From the NCBI RefSeq assembly GCF_001020565.1, contig NZ_LDAS01000001.1, positions 1,962,985 through 2,026,984 of the forward strand: a stretch of 64,000 bases of DNA, written 5' to 3'. The notes beneath the pieces are model-generated. The model had not been told where the DNA came from and ran no database searches. It was given only the letters and a program-made list of their open reading frames with translations. This DNA is from Maribacter thermophilus. Lineage in GTDB: Bacteria > Bacteroidota > Bacteroidia > Flavobacteriales > Flavobacteriaceae. Shown piece after piece: positions 9,648-21,074 of the stretch (its first letter is position 1; the number at the start of each line of letters is the position of its first letter). Made by a program: the position numbers and the translations under genes.

Positions 9648-10253
9648 CTACACATAAGGCCCTGCTCGTACTTCAGGAATTGTTTGTGAAGTGTTATCTA
9701 TTGCTATTGCAATATCTGTATGTATCTTAAAGGCTAAATCTACAATAGCATTTTGTTCAAAAACCAATATACCGTTAAACGGTAAAACTATCGGATTGGA
9801 AATTCTGTTATTGTCCTGCTTTTGTACCGAAACCAAGGTGCCGTTCAAAACCATACCATGATCGGCTTGCTGTTGCAGGTCGGATACTACTATACTATAC
9901 TTTTCTGGAAATTTCTTTTTTGGATGATCTGAAGGGGATTCGTCTTCATTGGATAAGACAAGTTGGTTTTCATCCGAGAGAAACTTCTTAACACTATCCG
10001 CATCCAAATCGCTGTAATAGCGAATACTTAATTGTCTGCCATCATTTTCAACTACCTCAATAGCATCGACACCTAAGACCTGTAATTTTTTTGTTATTAC
10101 AGCCAAGACCTCTTCATGGGCAGTTTCCGAAGCTATTTCTACGTCTGCAAATTCTAATGAAATTTGTTGATTAGAAGCTTTCTTTTGCCCTTGACTTAGC
10201 CCAAGTAAGGCCAGAATAATAAATAGCGTACTTACGCACCATTTTGCATTCAT
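9648..10253 (-). CDS. Secreted protein with SecD P1-like segment
   Basis: This 201-residue protein has a clear signal peptide (residues 1-22, LFIILALLGLSQG). I do not recognise a named family. Residues about 46-110 (EEVLAVITKKLQVLGVDAIE, GRQLSIRYYSDLD, KKFLSDENQLVL) follow the pattern of the SecD periplasmic segment in the neighbouring SecDF (EVLRERIDGFGVTQPNIQRE, GRILVELPGARD, DLLSSTAQLEF). It lies 126 bp upstream of secDF on the same strand. It could be a periplasmic accessory of the translocase or a duplicated SecD fragment; both are inference. The C-terminal half (VLPFNGILVFEQNAIVDLAF) is beta-rich with no catalytic motif seen. Confidence 0.6.
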   Translation of the reverse strand: MNAKWCVSTLFIILALLGLSQGQKKASNQQISLEFADVEIASETAHEEVLAVITKKLQVLGVDAIEVVENDGRQLSIRYYSDLDADSVKKFLSDENQLVLSNEDESPSDHPKKKFPEKYSIVVSDLQQQADHGMVLNGTLVSVQKQDNNRISNPIVLPFNGILVFEQNAIVDLAFKIHTDIAIAIDNTSQTIPEVRAGPYV

Positions 10254-10333
10254 GCGGCAAATATAAAAAGAAAAATATGCTAGGTAGTATATTTTTTACA
10301 ATATATATACCTGAAGCATATCCTATTAAAAAG

Positions 10334-10370
10334 AAGAAACCCTCTATAGCCGGGCCATAAAGGGTTTCTT
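10334..10370 (-). terminator. Terminator downstream of mdh
   Basis: The 10-bp inverted repeat AAGAAACCCT / AGGGTTTCTT encloses a 17-base loop that itself contains a GCCGGGC core. It lies 20 bp after the mdh stop and ends the minus-strand mdh transcript. Confidence 0.75.
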
Positions 10371-10390
10371 ATATCTATGTGACAGATAGG

Positions 10391-11317
10391 TTATAACTCT
10401 AAAAGACCATTGGTTTTACTAACCCCAGCGGCACTTTCTTGCATTTTATTCTTTTCGGCATCGCTCAATGGTATATCTACGATTTGCTCAATTCCGTTTT
10501 TACCCAAAATAACAGGAACACCTATACAAATATCGTTTAAACCATATTCACCTTCCAATAAAGTAGAACAAGGGAACATTTTCTTTTGGTCACAAGCAAT
10601 AGCTTGCACCAACGCCGAAACTGCCGCCCCTGGAGCGTACCAAGCACTGGTTCCCAATAATTTGGTCAATGTTGCACCTCCTACTTTGGTATCTTCGGCA
10701 ACCTGTTGCAATCTTTCTTCAGATAAAAACTCGGAAACACGAATACTATTTCTGGTCGCATGGGAAGTCAAAGGAACCATTCCCGTATCACTATGGCCAC
10801 CAATAACCATTCCATCAATGTCTGAAATCGGTGCTTCCATCGCCTCTGCCAATCGGTATTTAAAACGTGCACTATCCAAGGCACCTCCCATACCTATGAT
10901 TCTATTTTTTGGCAAGCTGGTAGTTTTATGAACCAAATATGTCATTGTATCCATAGGGTTACTTACCACAATTATAATAACATTGGGCGAATGCTCTATA
11001 AGGCTACTGGAAACAGTCTTAACAATACCGGCATTAATACCGATCAACTCTTCCCTTGTCATACCCGGTTTTCTTGGTATACCAGAAGTAATTACCGCAA
11101 TATCGCTATTTGCCGTTTTTGAATAATCACTGGTACTACCTGTAATTTTGGTGTCAAAACCGTTAAGAGAAGCGGTTTGCATCAAGTCCATGGCCTTCCC
11201 TTCGGCGTACCCTTCCTTAATGTCCAATATTACCACCTCAGATGCAAAATTTTTAATGGCGATGTATTCCGCACAACTTGCTCCTACTGCTCCTGCACCA
11301 ACTACTGTAACTTTCAT
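10391..11317 (-). CDS. mdh: Malate dehydrogenase (NAD-dependent, LDH-like type)
   Basis: This 308-residue protein has an N-terminal Rossmann motif GAGAVGASCAEYIA (7-20), the mobile-loop motif GIPRKPGMTREEL (substrate-binding arginines), NPMDTMTY, GGALDSARFKYRLAEAM and the catalytic-histidine motif GGHSDTGMVPL. It interconverts malate and oxaloacetate in the TCA cycle. The loop arginine pattern argues for malate rather than lactate dehydrogenase. Length and motifs are typical and complete. It stands alone between two terminator-like hairpins in the conserved flavobacterial gyrB-mdh-secDF neighbourhood. Confidence 0.95.
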   Translation of the reverse strand: MKVTVVGAGAVGASCAEYIAIKNFASEVVILDIKEGYAEGKAMDLMQTASLNGFDTKITGSTSDYSKTANSDIAVITSGIPRKPGMTREELIGINAGIVKTVSSSLIEHSPNVIIIVVSNPMDTMTYLVHKTTSLPKNRIIGMGGALDSARFKYRLAEAMEAPISDIDGMVIGGHSDTGMVPLTSHATRNSIRVSEFLSEERLQQVAEDTKVGGATLTKLLGTSAWYAPGAAVSALVQAIACDQKKMFPCSTLLEGEYGLNDICIGVPVILGKNGIEQIVDIPLSDAEKNKMQESAAGVSKTNGLLEL

Positions 11318-11604
11318 GTATCTATTTTTTTATGAATTAATTCTATATAAGATGAATGATCTTATGTTAAATGTTTAGCTCTTCAAAAATACTCAATTAT
11401 TAACAAATTTTCTTATCTCAATATGCTAATAAAATGTGATAATATGCTTTTATAAAAATGACAAAAACTTACTATTCGTTAAAAAAAGAAGCAGTTCAAC
11501 GAAGAAACAGAAAAATAACGACCATACATCGATTTTTAATAATAACAAATAATAGACTCCGTTAGTAACTGTGGACCCCAAATCCAAACAAAACCTACTT
11601 AACA

Positions 11605-11979
11605 ATGAAAAAGTTCCTTTCATTAATGGCTATCTGTGCCATTATTTTTACGGCCAACTGTTCTCGAATAGAACAGAACAACGACCCTATTATAGGCATA
11701 TGGTCCCAAGCGAAGACCGAATCTACCAGCAATGCAGCCAAAACCACCATTCGCAAAGAATGGATCTTCAACGATGTTTATTTAGGTAGATACCACGAAA
11801 TAAACGGAAACGAAATAACCTTACAGACGGATTTCGCCTGGTCTAAGGAAGGTGATGCTTACACCATAGAATATAGAGGACTGGAAAACACTCCCCATCA
11901 AACCTTTAAAATTGTAACATCTGACGAAAATATTCTACTAAAACAAATTGATGGTGACGATATAGCCATTAGGGAATAA
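11605..11979 (+). CDS. Small lipocalin-like lipoprotein
   Basis: This 124-residue protein has a lipoprotein-type signal (MKKFLSLMAICAIIF, lipobox TANC with Cys19). The mature part starts with an acidic spacer and then DPIIGIWSQAK, IRKEWIFNDVYLGRYHEING, and short beta strands, the pattern of small lipocalin-like domains in Bacteroidota. No catalytic residues are evident. It stands alone, convergent with the DUF6588-like gene. It would sit in the outer or inner membrane facing the periplasm; ligand unknown. Confidence 0.65.
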   Translation: MKKFLSLMAICAIIFTANCSRIEQNNDPIIGIWSQAKTESTSNAAKTTIRKEWIFNDVYLGRYHEINGNEITLQTDFAWSKEGDAYTIEYRGLENTPHQTFKIVTSDENILLKQIDGDDIAIRE

Positions 11980-12070
11980 ACAATTTTTACAGGGCCATGG
12001 GAAAGAGTCTGTTCGGAGCAATCTGGGCGGGCTCTTCATGTTTAGACTACCTTTCTTTAAAATTACGCTT

Positions 12071-13087
12071 TTACCTAAACCCGAAGTTTAGCCCAAAGTT
12101 AAATGTATTGAACTCACCAAGGGTATAATCGGCATTGATCCTAAAAAAACCAAGTTTCAATTTGGCACCAATATTTCCTGTGACCCCATTCACTTTTTTT
12201 GTAATGGAAAAAGGATCCACATAGGTTTCCGAAGTAAACGGACCGCTGGTGACCACATAGGTACCCAGAACATCCATAGTGGACTTACCGGTAACATACC
12301 CTAGGCCACCATAAAAATTGATTACGGGAAGCCTGGTCGACACCACGGCATTAAAAGCCCAGGTATTGATCTTTGCCTCTATACGCTGATCTTCTCCCTC
12401 TATAAGATCTGCGTCGGAAAAATCATAGTCACCGTTCACGGCAGTATATCCTATCACCGCCGATATGGCCACGGGCAACAATTTATCTGCCGGAAGAAGT
12501 TTTGTAAAATCGTGCTGCAACCCAAAACCTAACAGGCCTACCCTGGCACCTTCATACTCCAACTTTGGAAGAAAACGCGCTTTAATTTCCGTTCCCTTAA
12601 TGAGCCCTACACTACCCTGTAGATATCCGGAAGGAACAAAATCTATACCCTCGCCCGAAAGCCCGGAAGGCAACTCAAACTCTTCCCTTACGTTTAAACC
12701 TGCTACTTGCCCCTCGACAAAAACCTCTACTCCATTAATATCTCCCAAAGCTGAAGAAACGTTTCTAGCAACTCCGGGGTTATCTACAAAATCTAAATTT
12801 TCGTAATCGTTGGGGTCCAACAAAAAGGTTCTTTTATCCTCTTTATTTTTAAAACCAGTAATGTTACCGATCAAAGAAATTTCAAATCCGCCCAGGGGTT
12901 TGGCATCTGCTGTGTTATACCAACCCGTAGCAAAATTATATACTACACTTTCTGAAAGTGGGGCCGTATAATCGGTTGCAAATTGCTCTGCATCTTCTAC
13001 ACCTGCAGCGAACACATCGTTAAAATCTGCCTGAGCGAACATTACCGAAAAACTACATGATAAAACTAGGGTACATAAACCTCTCAT
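12071..13087 (-). CDS. DUF6588-like beta-rich secreted protein
   Basis: This 338-residue protein has a signal peptide (LVLSCSFSVMFAQA, cleavage near residue 20) and alternating hydrophobic/aromatic strands with a C-terminal NADYTLGEFNTFNFGLNFGFR, which reads like an outer-membrane strand ending in an aromatic residue. It looks like the DUF6588 family of Flavobacteriia as I remember it; the assignment is from overall pattern, not a diagnostic motif. It lies 71 bp downstream of gyrB on the same strand, but a terminator-like hairpin (13111-13141) lies between, so it probably has its own promoter or receives limited read-through. Function unknown. Confidence 0.6.
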   Translation of the reverse strand: MRGLCTLVLSCSFSVMFAQADFNDVFAAGVEDAEQFATDYTAPLSESVVYNFATGWYNTADAKPLGGFEISLIGNITGFKNKEDKRTFLLDPNDYENLDFVDNPGVARNVSSALGDINGVEVFVEGQVAGLNVREEFELPSGLSGEGIDFVPSGYLQGSVGLIKGTEIKARFLPKLEYEGARVGLLGFGLQHDFTKLLPADKLLPVAISAVIGYTAVNGDYDFSDADLIEGEDQRIEAKINTWAFNAVVSTRLPVINFYGGLGYVTGKSTMDVLGTYVVTSGPFTSETYVDPFSITKKVNGVTGNIGAKLKLGFFRINADYTLGEFNTFNFGLNFGFR

Positions 13088-13110
13088 ATTCTACGTTTTA
13101 CCCAAAACTA

Positions 13111-13141
13111 AAAAACCTGCGCTTTGAACGCAGGTTTTTGT
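13111..13141 (-). terminator. Terminator after gyrB
   Basis: Stem AAAAAACCTGCG / CGCAGGTTTTT with a 7-base loop and T/A tails on both sides, immediately downstream of the minus-strand gyrB stop. Confidence 0.85.
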
Positions 13142-13158
13142 TGTATAAGTAGTGGTTT

Positions 13159-15414
<2,256 letters not shown>

Positions 15415-17085
15415 CTACTTCACATAAGCGTCGTCATGTACATTGGCTACCGCCCTACCAGATGGATCGTTCATATTCTTGAACGCTTCGTCCCATTCCA
15501 AAGCTATCTTAGTGCTACATGCCACTGAAGGTTCTTGCGGAACACACAATGCTGCGGCATCTGAAGGAAAATGTTGTTCAAATATAGAGCGATAATAAAA
15601 TTCTTCTTTGGTTGTCGGTGTTTGCAACGGAAACCTAAATTTGGCATTGGCCAATTGCTCATCGGTCACTTCTTCCTCTACCAACTCTTTTAACGTATCT
15701 ATCCAACTATAGCCCACACCATCGGAAAATTGTTCTTTTTGCCTCCATGCCACACTTTCTGGCAACATATCCTCAAAAGCCTTACGAACCACCCATTTTT
15801 CCATTCTTTCTCCATTGATCATTTTATCCTTGGGGTTGATCCTCATGGCAACATCCATAAACTCTTTGTCCAAAAACGGCACACGACCTTCTATTCCCCA
15901 TGCCGCCAAAGACTTGTTCGCCCTTAAACAGTCGTACATATGCAACTTATCGAGTTTACGCACGGTTTCTTCATGAAAATCTTTTGGACTTGGTGCTTTG
16001 TGAAAGTATAGGTACCCTCCAAAAAGCTCATCGGCCCCTTCTCCAGACAATACCATTTTAATTCCCATAGATTTAATGACCCTTGCCATTAAATACATTG
16101 GCGTAGATGCACGGATCGTAGTAATATCGTACGTCTCTAAGTTATAAATCACATCCCTTATGGCATCCAGACCTTCTTGAATAGTGAATTTGATCTCATG
16201 GTGTACCGTACCAATATGGTCGGCAACTTTTTGTGCGGCCGCCAAATCGGGCGAACCTTCCAAGCCTACAGAGAAAGAATGCAATTGTGGCCACCAAGCA
16301 TCTTTGGTATCACCGGACTCAATTCTCTTTTGGGCATATTTTTTTGCTATGGCAGAGGTAACGGAAGAATCTAAACCTCCCGATAAAAGAACACCATAAG
16401 GCACATCTGACATTAATTGACGGTGCACTGCAGCTTCCAATGCCTCTTTAACCTCTTGAATACTCGTCTCATTTTCCTTTACGGCGTCATACTCCATCCA
16501 ATCCCGGGTATACCATCTTTTCAACTCACCATCTGAACTATGCAAATAATGCCCTGGGGGAAACAGCTCTATTTTTGTACATGTACCTTCCAAAGCCTTT
16601 AGCTCAGATGCGACATAAAAGGTTCCGTTTTGGTCCCATCCCATATATAATGGAATAATGCCCATATGATCCCTTGCAACAAAATATTCGTCCTTCGCGG
16701 CATCGTAAATGGTAAAACCAAAAATACCGTTCATCTCATCCAAAAAGTCGACACCCTTTTCTTGGTATAGCGCCAAAATTACTTCACAGTCAGATTCTGT
16801 TTTAAAATCATATGTACCCTCAAACTGTTTGCGTAACTCTCTATGATTATATATTTCACCGTTTGCCGCCAACACCAAATTTCCTTCAGTGTTCAATAAA
16901 GGTTGTTTACCCGACGCCGGGTCAACTATAGCCAAACGCTCATGAGCCAAAATGGCCTTTTCATCGGCGTATATTCCACTCCAATCCGGTCCCCTATGTC
17001 TTATTTTTTTAGACATTTCCAGCAATTGAGGTCTTAATACTTCTGTACTTTCCTTGACATCAAATGCACATACGATTCCACACAT
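15415..17085 (-). CDS. asnB: Asparagine synthase (glutamine-hydrolysing)
   Basis: This 556-residue protein begins MCGIVCAF, so Cys2 is the class II glutaminase nucleophile after Met removal. The glutaminase domain (RHRGPDWSG, NGEIYNHRELR) is followed by the synthetase domain with the PP-loop SGGLDSSVTSAIAKK and SGEGADELFGGYLYFHKAP. It makes asparagine from aspartate, ATP and glutamine. Length is typical of bacterial AsnB (about 550). It is monocistronic, with a hairpin downstream. The near-consensus -7 box CATATTTG lies upstream on the minus strand around 17113-17120. Confidence 0.95.
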   Translation of the reverse strand: MCGIVCAFDVKESTEVLRPQLLEMSKKIRHRGPDWSGIYADEKAILAHERLAIVDPASGKQPLLNTEGNLVLAANGEIYNHRELRKQFEGTYDFKTESDCEVILALYQEKGVDFLDEMNGIFGFTIYDAAKDEYFVARDHMGIIPLYMGWDQNGTFYVASELKALEGTCTKIELFPPGHYLHSSDGELKRWYTRDWMEYDAVKENETSIQEVKEALEAAVHRQLMSDVPYGVLLSGGLDSSVTSAIAKKYAQKRIESGDTKDAWWPQLHSFSVGLEGSPDLAAAQKVADHIGTVHHEIKFTIQEGLDAIRDVIYNLETYDITTIRASTPMYLMARVIKSMGIKMVLSGEGADELFGGYLYFHKAPSPKDFHEETVRKLDKLHMYDCLRANKSLAAWGIEGRVPFLDKEFMDVAMRINPKDKMINGERMEKWVVRKAFEDMLPESVAWRQKEQFSDGVGYSWIDTLKELVEEEVTDEQLANAKFRFPLQTPTTKEEFYYRSIFEQHFPSDAAALCVPQEPSVACSTKIALEWDEAFKNMNDPSGRAVANVHDDAYVK

Positions 17086-17296
17086 AATTTTATATTTATA
17101 TCAATTTTAATACAAATATGCATTTATAGTTTCATATATAAAACACAAATACACTTTATGATTTCAATTAATAACAAAAATTTGAATTTTAAGTAATAAC
17201 CGAAATTTTTTTGTGTGTTTTTTAAAAATTATCGAGCATTCTGTAAGGGTTAAAAAATTTAACGACTTTTTATCAAAATAAACTGGGCTAACTACT

Positions 17297-17304
17297 TAGC
17301 TTTG
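17297..17304 (+). promoter_or_regulatory. Bacteroidota -7 promoter box for the DUF2911 gene
   Basis: TAGCTTTG matches the -7 consensus TAnnTTTG exactly and lies about 25 bp before the ATG at 17330, giving a short leader. The upstream -33 element is only a T-run near 17267-17270, so the match is partial. Confidence 0.5.
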
Positions 17305-17329
17305 GAACACTTTAAACTAAAATCGATTT

Positions 17330-17869
17330 ATGAAAAATTTACTTGCACTTACCATCTTATTTACAGCATTGACCGTTACTACGAACGTAAATGCGCAAAA
17401 ATTTTCGGGTCTTGACAAAAGCCCTATGGATATGGCCTCTTATCCTACAGATTACAAAATATCGGACAAGGTAGTTCGTGTAATCTATGGCCGCCCACAA
17501 CTTAAAAACCGTTCTTTGGCAGAACTTGCCCCCGTTGGCCAAGTGTGGAGAACAGGAGCCAACGAAGCACCTGAAATCACTTTTTACAAGGATGTTAATT
17601 TTGGCGGCGAAGACATTAAAGCTGGCACCTATGCCATGTTCACCATTCCTGGAAAAGAAAAATGGACCGTTATACTTAACAAGAATCTGAACCAATGGGG
17701 TTCTTATTTTTACGAAGAAGATGCAGATGTAGTACGTGTAACCGTACCAAGTGGATCCGATAGTTCTTCTTTGGAAGAATTTTCCATTGCCTTTAAAGAG
17801 ATAGATGGTGGTACAGAAATGGTAATGGGCTGGGACAAAACAAGAGTTGCAGTTCCTATTACTTTTTAA
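17330..17869 (+). CDS. DUF2911 secreted protein
   Basis: This 179-residue protein has a signal peptide (LALTILFTALTVTTNVNAQ, cleavage about residue 22). The rest is one DUF2911 domain with the typical VIYGRPQLKNRS, GQVWRTGANEAPEITFYKDV, AGTYAMFTIPG and WTVILNKNLNQWGSYFY motifs. The family is secreted, common in Bacteroidota, and has no established activity. It is a single gene with its own promoter-like box (17297-17304) and a strong terminator (17896-17919). Confidence 0.9.
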   Translation: MKNLLALTILFTALTVTTNVNAQKFSGLDKSPMDMASYPTDYKISDKVVRVIYGRPQLKNRSLAELAPVGQVWRTGANEAPEITFYKDVNFGGEDIKAGTYAMFTIPGKEKWTVILNKNLNQWGSYFYEEDADVVRVTVPSGSDSSSLEEFSIAFKEIDGGTEMVMGWDKTRVAVPITF

Positions 17870-17895
17870 CTACCAACGATATTTTTATATGAAGA

Positions 17896-17919
17896 CCCCG
17901 GCCTAGGCCGGGGTTTTTT
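17896..17919. terminator. Strong GC-rich terminator
   Basis: Perfect 8-bp stem CCCCGGCC / GGCCGGGG with only TA between, followed by six T. It ends the DUF2911 gene; the convergent amidohydrolase ends 3 bp beyond. Confidence 0.9.
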
Positions 17920-17921
17920 AT

Positions 17922-19574
17922 TTAACGCACTTCGCCGTTTACAAATGTCTGTTGCGCCTTGATCTTAGGAATCTCTTCTAAAGGCACTTTCATCATATCT
18001 TTATCGTAAATGGTAAAATCTGCATATTTACCAACTTCAATACTACCTTTCTCATCCTCTTCAAAATTAGAATATGCCGCCCAAATAGTCATTCCTTTCA
18101 AAGCTTCCTCTCGACTGAGCACATCGTCCATTTGAAAGCCCCCCTCGGGAAAACCTTTGGTATCCTTTCTTGCTACCGCTGCGTAAAAAGTAAGGAACGG
18201 ACTTACTTGCTCTACGGGAAAATCGGTTCCCAAAGCCACGATACCGGCCTTGTTCAACAAGGTCTTGTAGGCATAAGCATCCTTTACCCTTTCTTCGCCC
18301 AATCTATCGGCGGCCCAATACATATCACTTGTTGCATGGGTGGGTTGTACAGACGGGATAATACCTTCTTCAAAATAATCAAAATCGGGATGATCTATGA
18401 CTTGCGCATGTTCCACTTTCCATCTTCTATCGGGCTTGTTTTGTAGCACATCGTGGTAAACACGTAAAACGACCGCATTGGCAGAATCTCCAATGGCATG
18501 TGTATTCATTTGATACTCCGATTCGGCCAGTTTTTGCGCCAAGGCCATAATTTCCGAAATCGGTGTTACCATAGCTCCATAATGGTCCGCTTTATCCGAG
18601 TAAGGTTCTTTTAACGCAGCCCCTCTGGATCCAAGGGCTCCATCTCCATAAACCTTTATAGACCGTACGTTTAATTTTTCTGTTTTTATAGGCCCCTTTT
18701 CAATAAAGTAATCTACGTCTTCCGGGTTATTGCTTACCATGGCGTATATACGTATGGACAATTCACCTGCCTGCTGCAAGCTATCGATCAGCTCTATGGT
18801 CTCACGATCTATTCCGGCATCGTTTACAGTGGTCAACCCATGGTTTAAACAGATACGTTCGGCCAATTTTAGGGCGGCAATTTTTTCCTCTTTGGTCGGC
18901 ACGGGTATTATTTTATCTATTAAAGACATCGGATTATCTACCAAAACACCCGTAATACCATTAATTTTCCCTCCCCATTGCTTAACAATCTCTCCTCCAT
19001 CAACCGTTGTTTTCCAATCTATACCCGCCATATCCAGTGCTTTCTGGTTTACCAAATAGGCATGACCGTCTATACGTTGTAAAACTACAGGGGTATTGGG
19101 AAACAAAGAATCCAATTCGTATTTGGTAGGAAACTCTTTTACTTCCCAATCGTTCTGATCCCATCCTCTACCTGTAATAAATTGTTTTGGGGTAGTGGCC
19201 TGAAAATCTATAACCCTTTGCAAGACCTCATCAAAACTTTTGGTACCTACCAAATCTACCTCTTGCTGGTTGAGCCCTAGACCGTAGAAGTGACAATGGG
19301 CATCTATCAACCCCGGGGTAATAGCTCTTTTGTCCGCATCTATTATTTGATCTGCGGTATAGGTGCTTCTTATATCATCGGTGGTACCAACCGCCAAAAA
19401 CTTACCGTCCTTGACCGCAAATGCTTCCGCTGTCGAGAAATTTTCATCTACCGTATACACCGTAGCATTTATAACGATCAAATCTGCCTCTTCTTTAAAA
19501 AGCTCACAACTGCACAATAAAATAAGGGATAAAAAAAGTAATTTTTTCAAAACAATACATTTTAGTTTAAACAC
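17922..19574 (-). CDS. Lipid-anchored amidohydrolase (YtcJ-like, Amidohydro_3)
   Basis: This 550-residue protein has a lipoprotein signal (LLFLSLILLCSC). The hydrolase part shows TPGLIDAHCHFYGLG (metal-binding H-x-H), a C-terminal metal-binding region HAIGDSAN, VEHAQVID and ALGTDFPVEQVSPF, and ends with the composite-barrel segment YADFTIYDKDMMKV. YtcJ-like enzymes are metal-dependent hydrolases of amides or related bonds with mostly unknown substrates. The listed ATG adds MFKLKCIVL before the signal; a TTG just before KKLLFLSL would give a more usual lipoprotein start. It is probably periplasmic or surface-located. Confidence 0.88.
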   Translation of the reverse strand: MFKLKCIVLKKLLFLSLILLCSCELFKEEADLIVINATVYTVDENFSTAEAFAVKDGKFLAVGTTDDIRSTYTADQIIDADKRAITPGLIDAHCHFYGLGLNQQEVDLVGTKSFDEVLQRVIDFQATTPKQFITGRGWDQNDWEVKEFPTKYELDSLFPNTPVVLQRIDGHAYLVNQKALDMAGIDWKTTVDGGEIVKQWGGKINGITGVLVDNPMSLIDKIIPVPTKEEKIAALKLAERICLNHGLTTVNDAGIDRETIELIDSLQQAGELSIRIYAMVSNNPEDVDYFIEKGPIKTEKLNVRSIKVYGDGALGSRGAALKEPYSDKADHYGAMVTPISEIMALAQKLAESEYQMNTHAIGDSANAVVLRVYHDVLQNKPDRRWKVEHAQVIDHPDFDYFEEGIIPSVQPTHATSDMYWAADRLGEERVKDAYAYKTLLNKAGIVALGTDFPVEQVSPFLTFYAAVARKDTKGFPEGGFQMDDVLSREEALKGMTIWAAYSNFEEDEKGSIEVGKYADFTIYDKDMMKVPLEEIPKIKAQQTFVNGEVR

Positions 19575-19620
19575 AATGATCTTGGGAAACTAATTATTTT
19601 TCTAGAGGGTTCTTGTACTT

Positions 19621-20046
19621 CTATTTGGGGGGTAACTTTCTATTTCCTTCTATTTTTAAAGGCCCTTGAGAAGTATAAACCTCTCCTTTTATAAGGTTTC
19701 CATCTACCTTCAACTCAACCAAGACACGCTCTACACCTTCTATATTCATGCCGAATTTGATGGTATTACCATCCACTTCCACATCTTGCCCGGTTAAAGT
19801 TCCGTTCTTTAATTGTACCGAAACGGTATACATTCCTTTTTCTTTTTCCTCTATGTAAAGCACACCGTTACTATACTCTGGATCCGCATTAGAAACGGTA
19901 TAGACCCATACACCCACTGGGCCTTGCCCTAACTGCGTAAAATTATCGATAAAACAAAATGCTTCAATTTCTACTGACGCACGAATATTAAAAATCGGCA
20001 AGAACAGTATTAGTGCACATACAATTTTTACAAGATTCTTTTTCAT
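19621..20046 (-). CDS. Small secreted beta-rich protein
   Basis: The frame is open further upstream, but the ATG at 20044-20046 gives a normal signal peptide (MKKNLVKIVCALILFLPIFN, cleavage after about residue 22) and a 141-residue protein, so I choose it. The mature part (GVWVYTVSNADPEYSNGVLY, KEKGMYTVSVQLKNGTLTGQ, TIKFGMNIEGVERVLVELKV, GEVYTSQGPLKIEG) is a lipocalin-like or fatty-acid-binding-like array of strands. I do not recognise a specific family. It is separate from its neighbours. Confidence 0.6.
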   Translation of the reverse strand: MKKNLVKIVCALILFLPIFNIRASVEIEAFCFIDNFTQLGQGPVGVWVYTVSNADPEYSNGVLYIEEKEKGMYTVSVQLKNGTLTGQDVEVDGNTIKFGMNIEGVERVLVELKVDGNLIKGEVYTSQGPLKIEGNRKLPPK

Positions 20047-20221
20047 AACAATGGTTAGCTTTGTCGTACAAGATAGAAAAATACGGAATATACAATGTTC
20101 CAAAACTTTGATATTCGCAACATTGCACTTCATTAAACAGCTGGTTCTTACATAAAAAAAGAAGTAGCCGTACAAAGCTTTACCTCTGTTCTTTATTGAC
20201 CGACGGAAAAATATAAATCCT

Positions 20222-20983
20222 TTATTTTTTTGATTTATGATTTTTCTTTTCCTTGATTCTTACATAGATCAATTTATTTCTTCCTTTAGAATCTTCCCTT
20301 CTATCGATTTCAAAATTGGGGATAGAATTGATCAAAGGCGTTAATTTCTGGAACCCGTAATTACGTGCATCGAAATTCGGTTGTTTCTTTTGCAAGAGGC
20401 TACCTACATCGCCCAAAAATGCCCATCCGTCATCATCGGCAACATCTTCGATGGTAGTAGCTATAAATTTTATATCCTTTGGGGTTATCTTGTCTACTTG
20501 GTTCTTGGCATTACCAACATTAGCATTATTACTCGTGGTTTCCTCTTCTGATTGGCTTTTTAAGATCTCTATATATATAAACTTATCGCAGGCCACAATA
20601 AACGGATTGGGGGTTTTGCGCTCCCCAATACCAAATACCTGCATACCCGCCTCACGTAGCCTTGTTGCCAAACGTGTAAAGTCGCTATCACTGCTCACAA
20701 GACAAAAGCCATTTACCTTACCTGAATACAAAATATCCATAGCATCAATGATCATTGCCGAGTCGGTAGCGTTCTTACCTTGTGTATATCCGTATTGCTG
20801 AATAGGGGTTATGGCATTTTCCAATAACACATTCTTCCATTTGCCCAATCTCGGATTGGTCCAATCGCCATAAATACGTTTTATTGTCGGATTGCCGTAC
20901 TTTGCAATCTCCTCCATCATTTCTTTTACATACGCGGATGGAATATTATCTCCATCTATCAATACCGCTAAATTTAAGTCCAT
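20222..20983 (-). CDS. NYN-domain putative RNase with OST-HTH/LOTUS domain
   Basis: This 253-residue cytoplasmic protein has an N-terminal NYN (LabA/DUF88) PIN-like domain: LAVLIDGDNIPSAY with the first catalytic aspartates (about 9-11), KNATDSAMIIDAMD and CLVSSDSDFTRLATRLREAG, carrying the remaining acidic residues. From about residue 165 a winged-helix OST-HTH/LOTUS region follows (DDDGWAFLGDVGSLLQKK, ARNYGFQKLTPLI), ending with a lysine-rich tail. The combination suggests an RNA-targeting nuclease. Nothing in its surroundings shows the substrate. The domain pairing is known in the family; the RNase activity is inferred. Confidence 0.85.
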   Translation of the reverse strand: MDLNLAVLIDGDNIPSAYVKEMMEEIAKYGNPTIKRIYGDWTNPRLGKWKNVLLENAITPIQQYGYTQGKNATDSAMIIDAMDILYSGKVNGFCLVSSDSDFTRLATRLREAGMQVFGIGERKTPNPFIVACDKFIYIEILKSQSEEETTSNNANVGNAKNQVDKITPKDIKFIATTIEDVADDDGWAFLGDVGSLLQKKQPNFDARNYGFQKLTPLINSIPNFEIDRREDSKGRNKLIYVRIKEKKNHKSKK

Positions 20984-21074
20984 TACATCTTTTTTGTAAA
21001 GGTAGCCTGTTTCTATTTTTTAAATATACTTAATCCTTTTATTATCTAAAACCCCTATTTTACCTCCCCTGATA

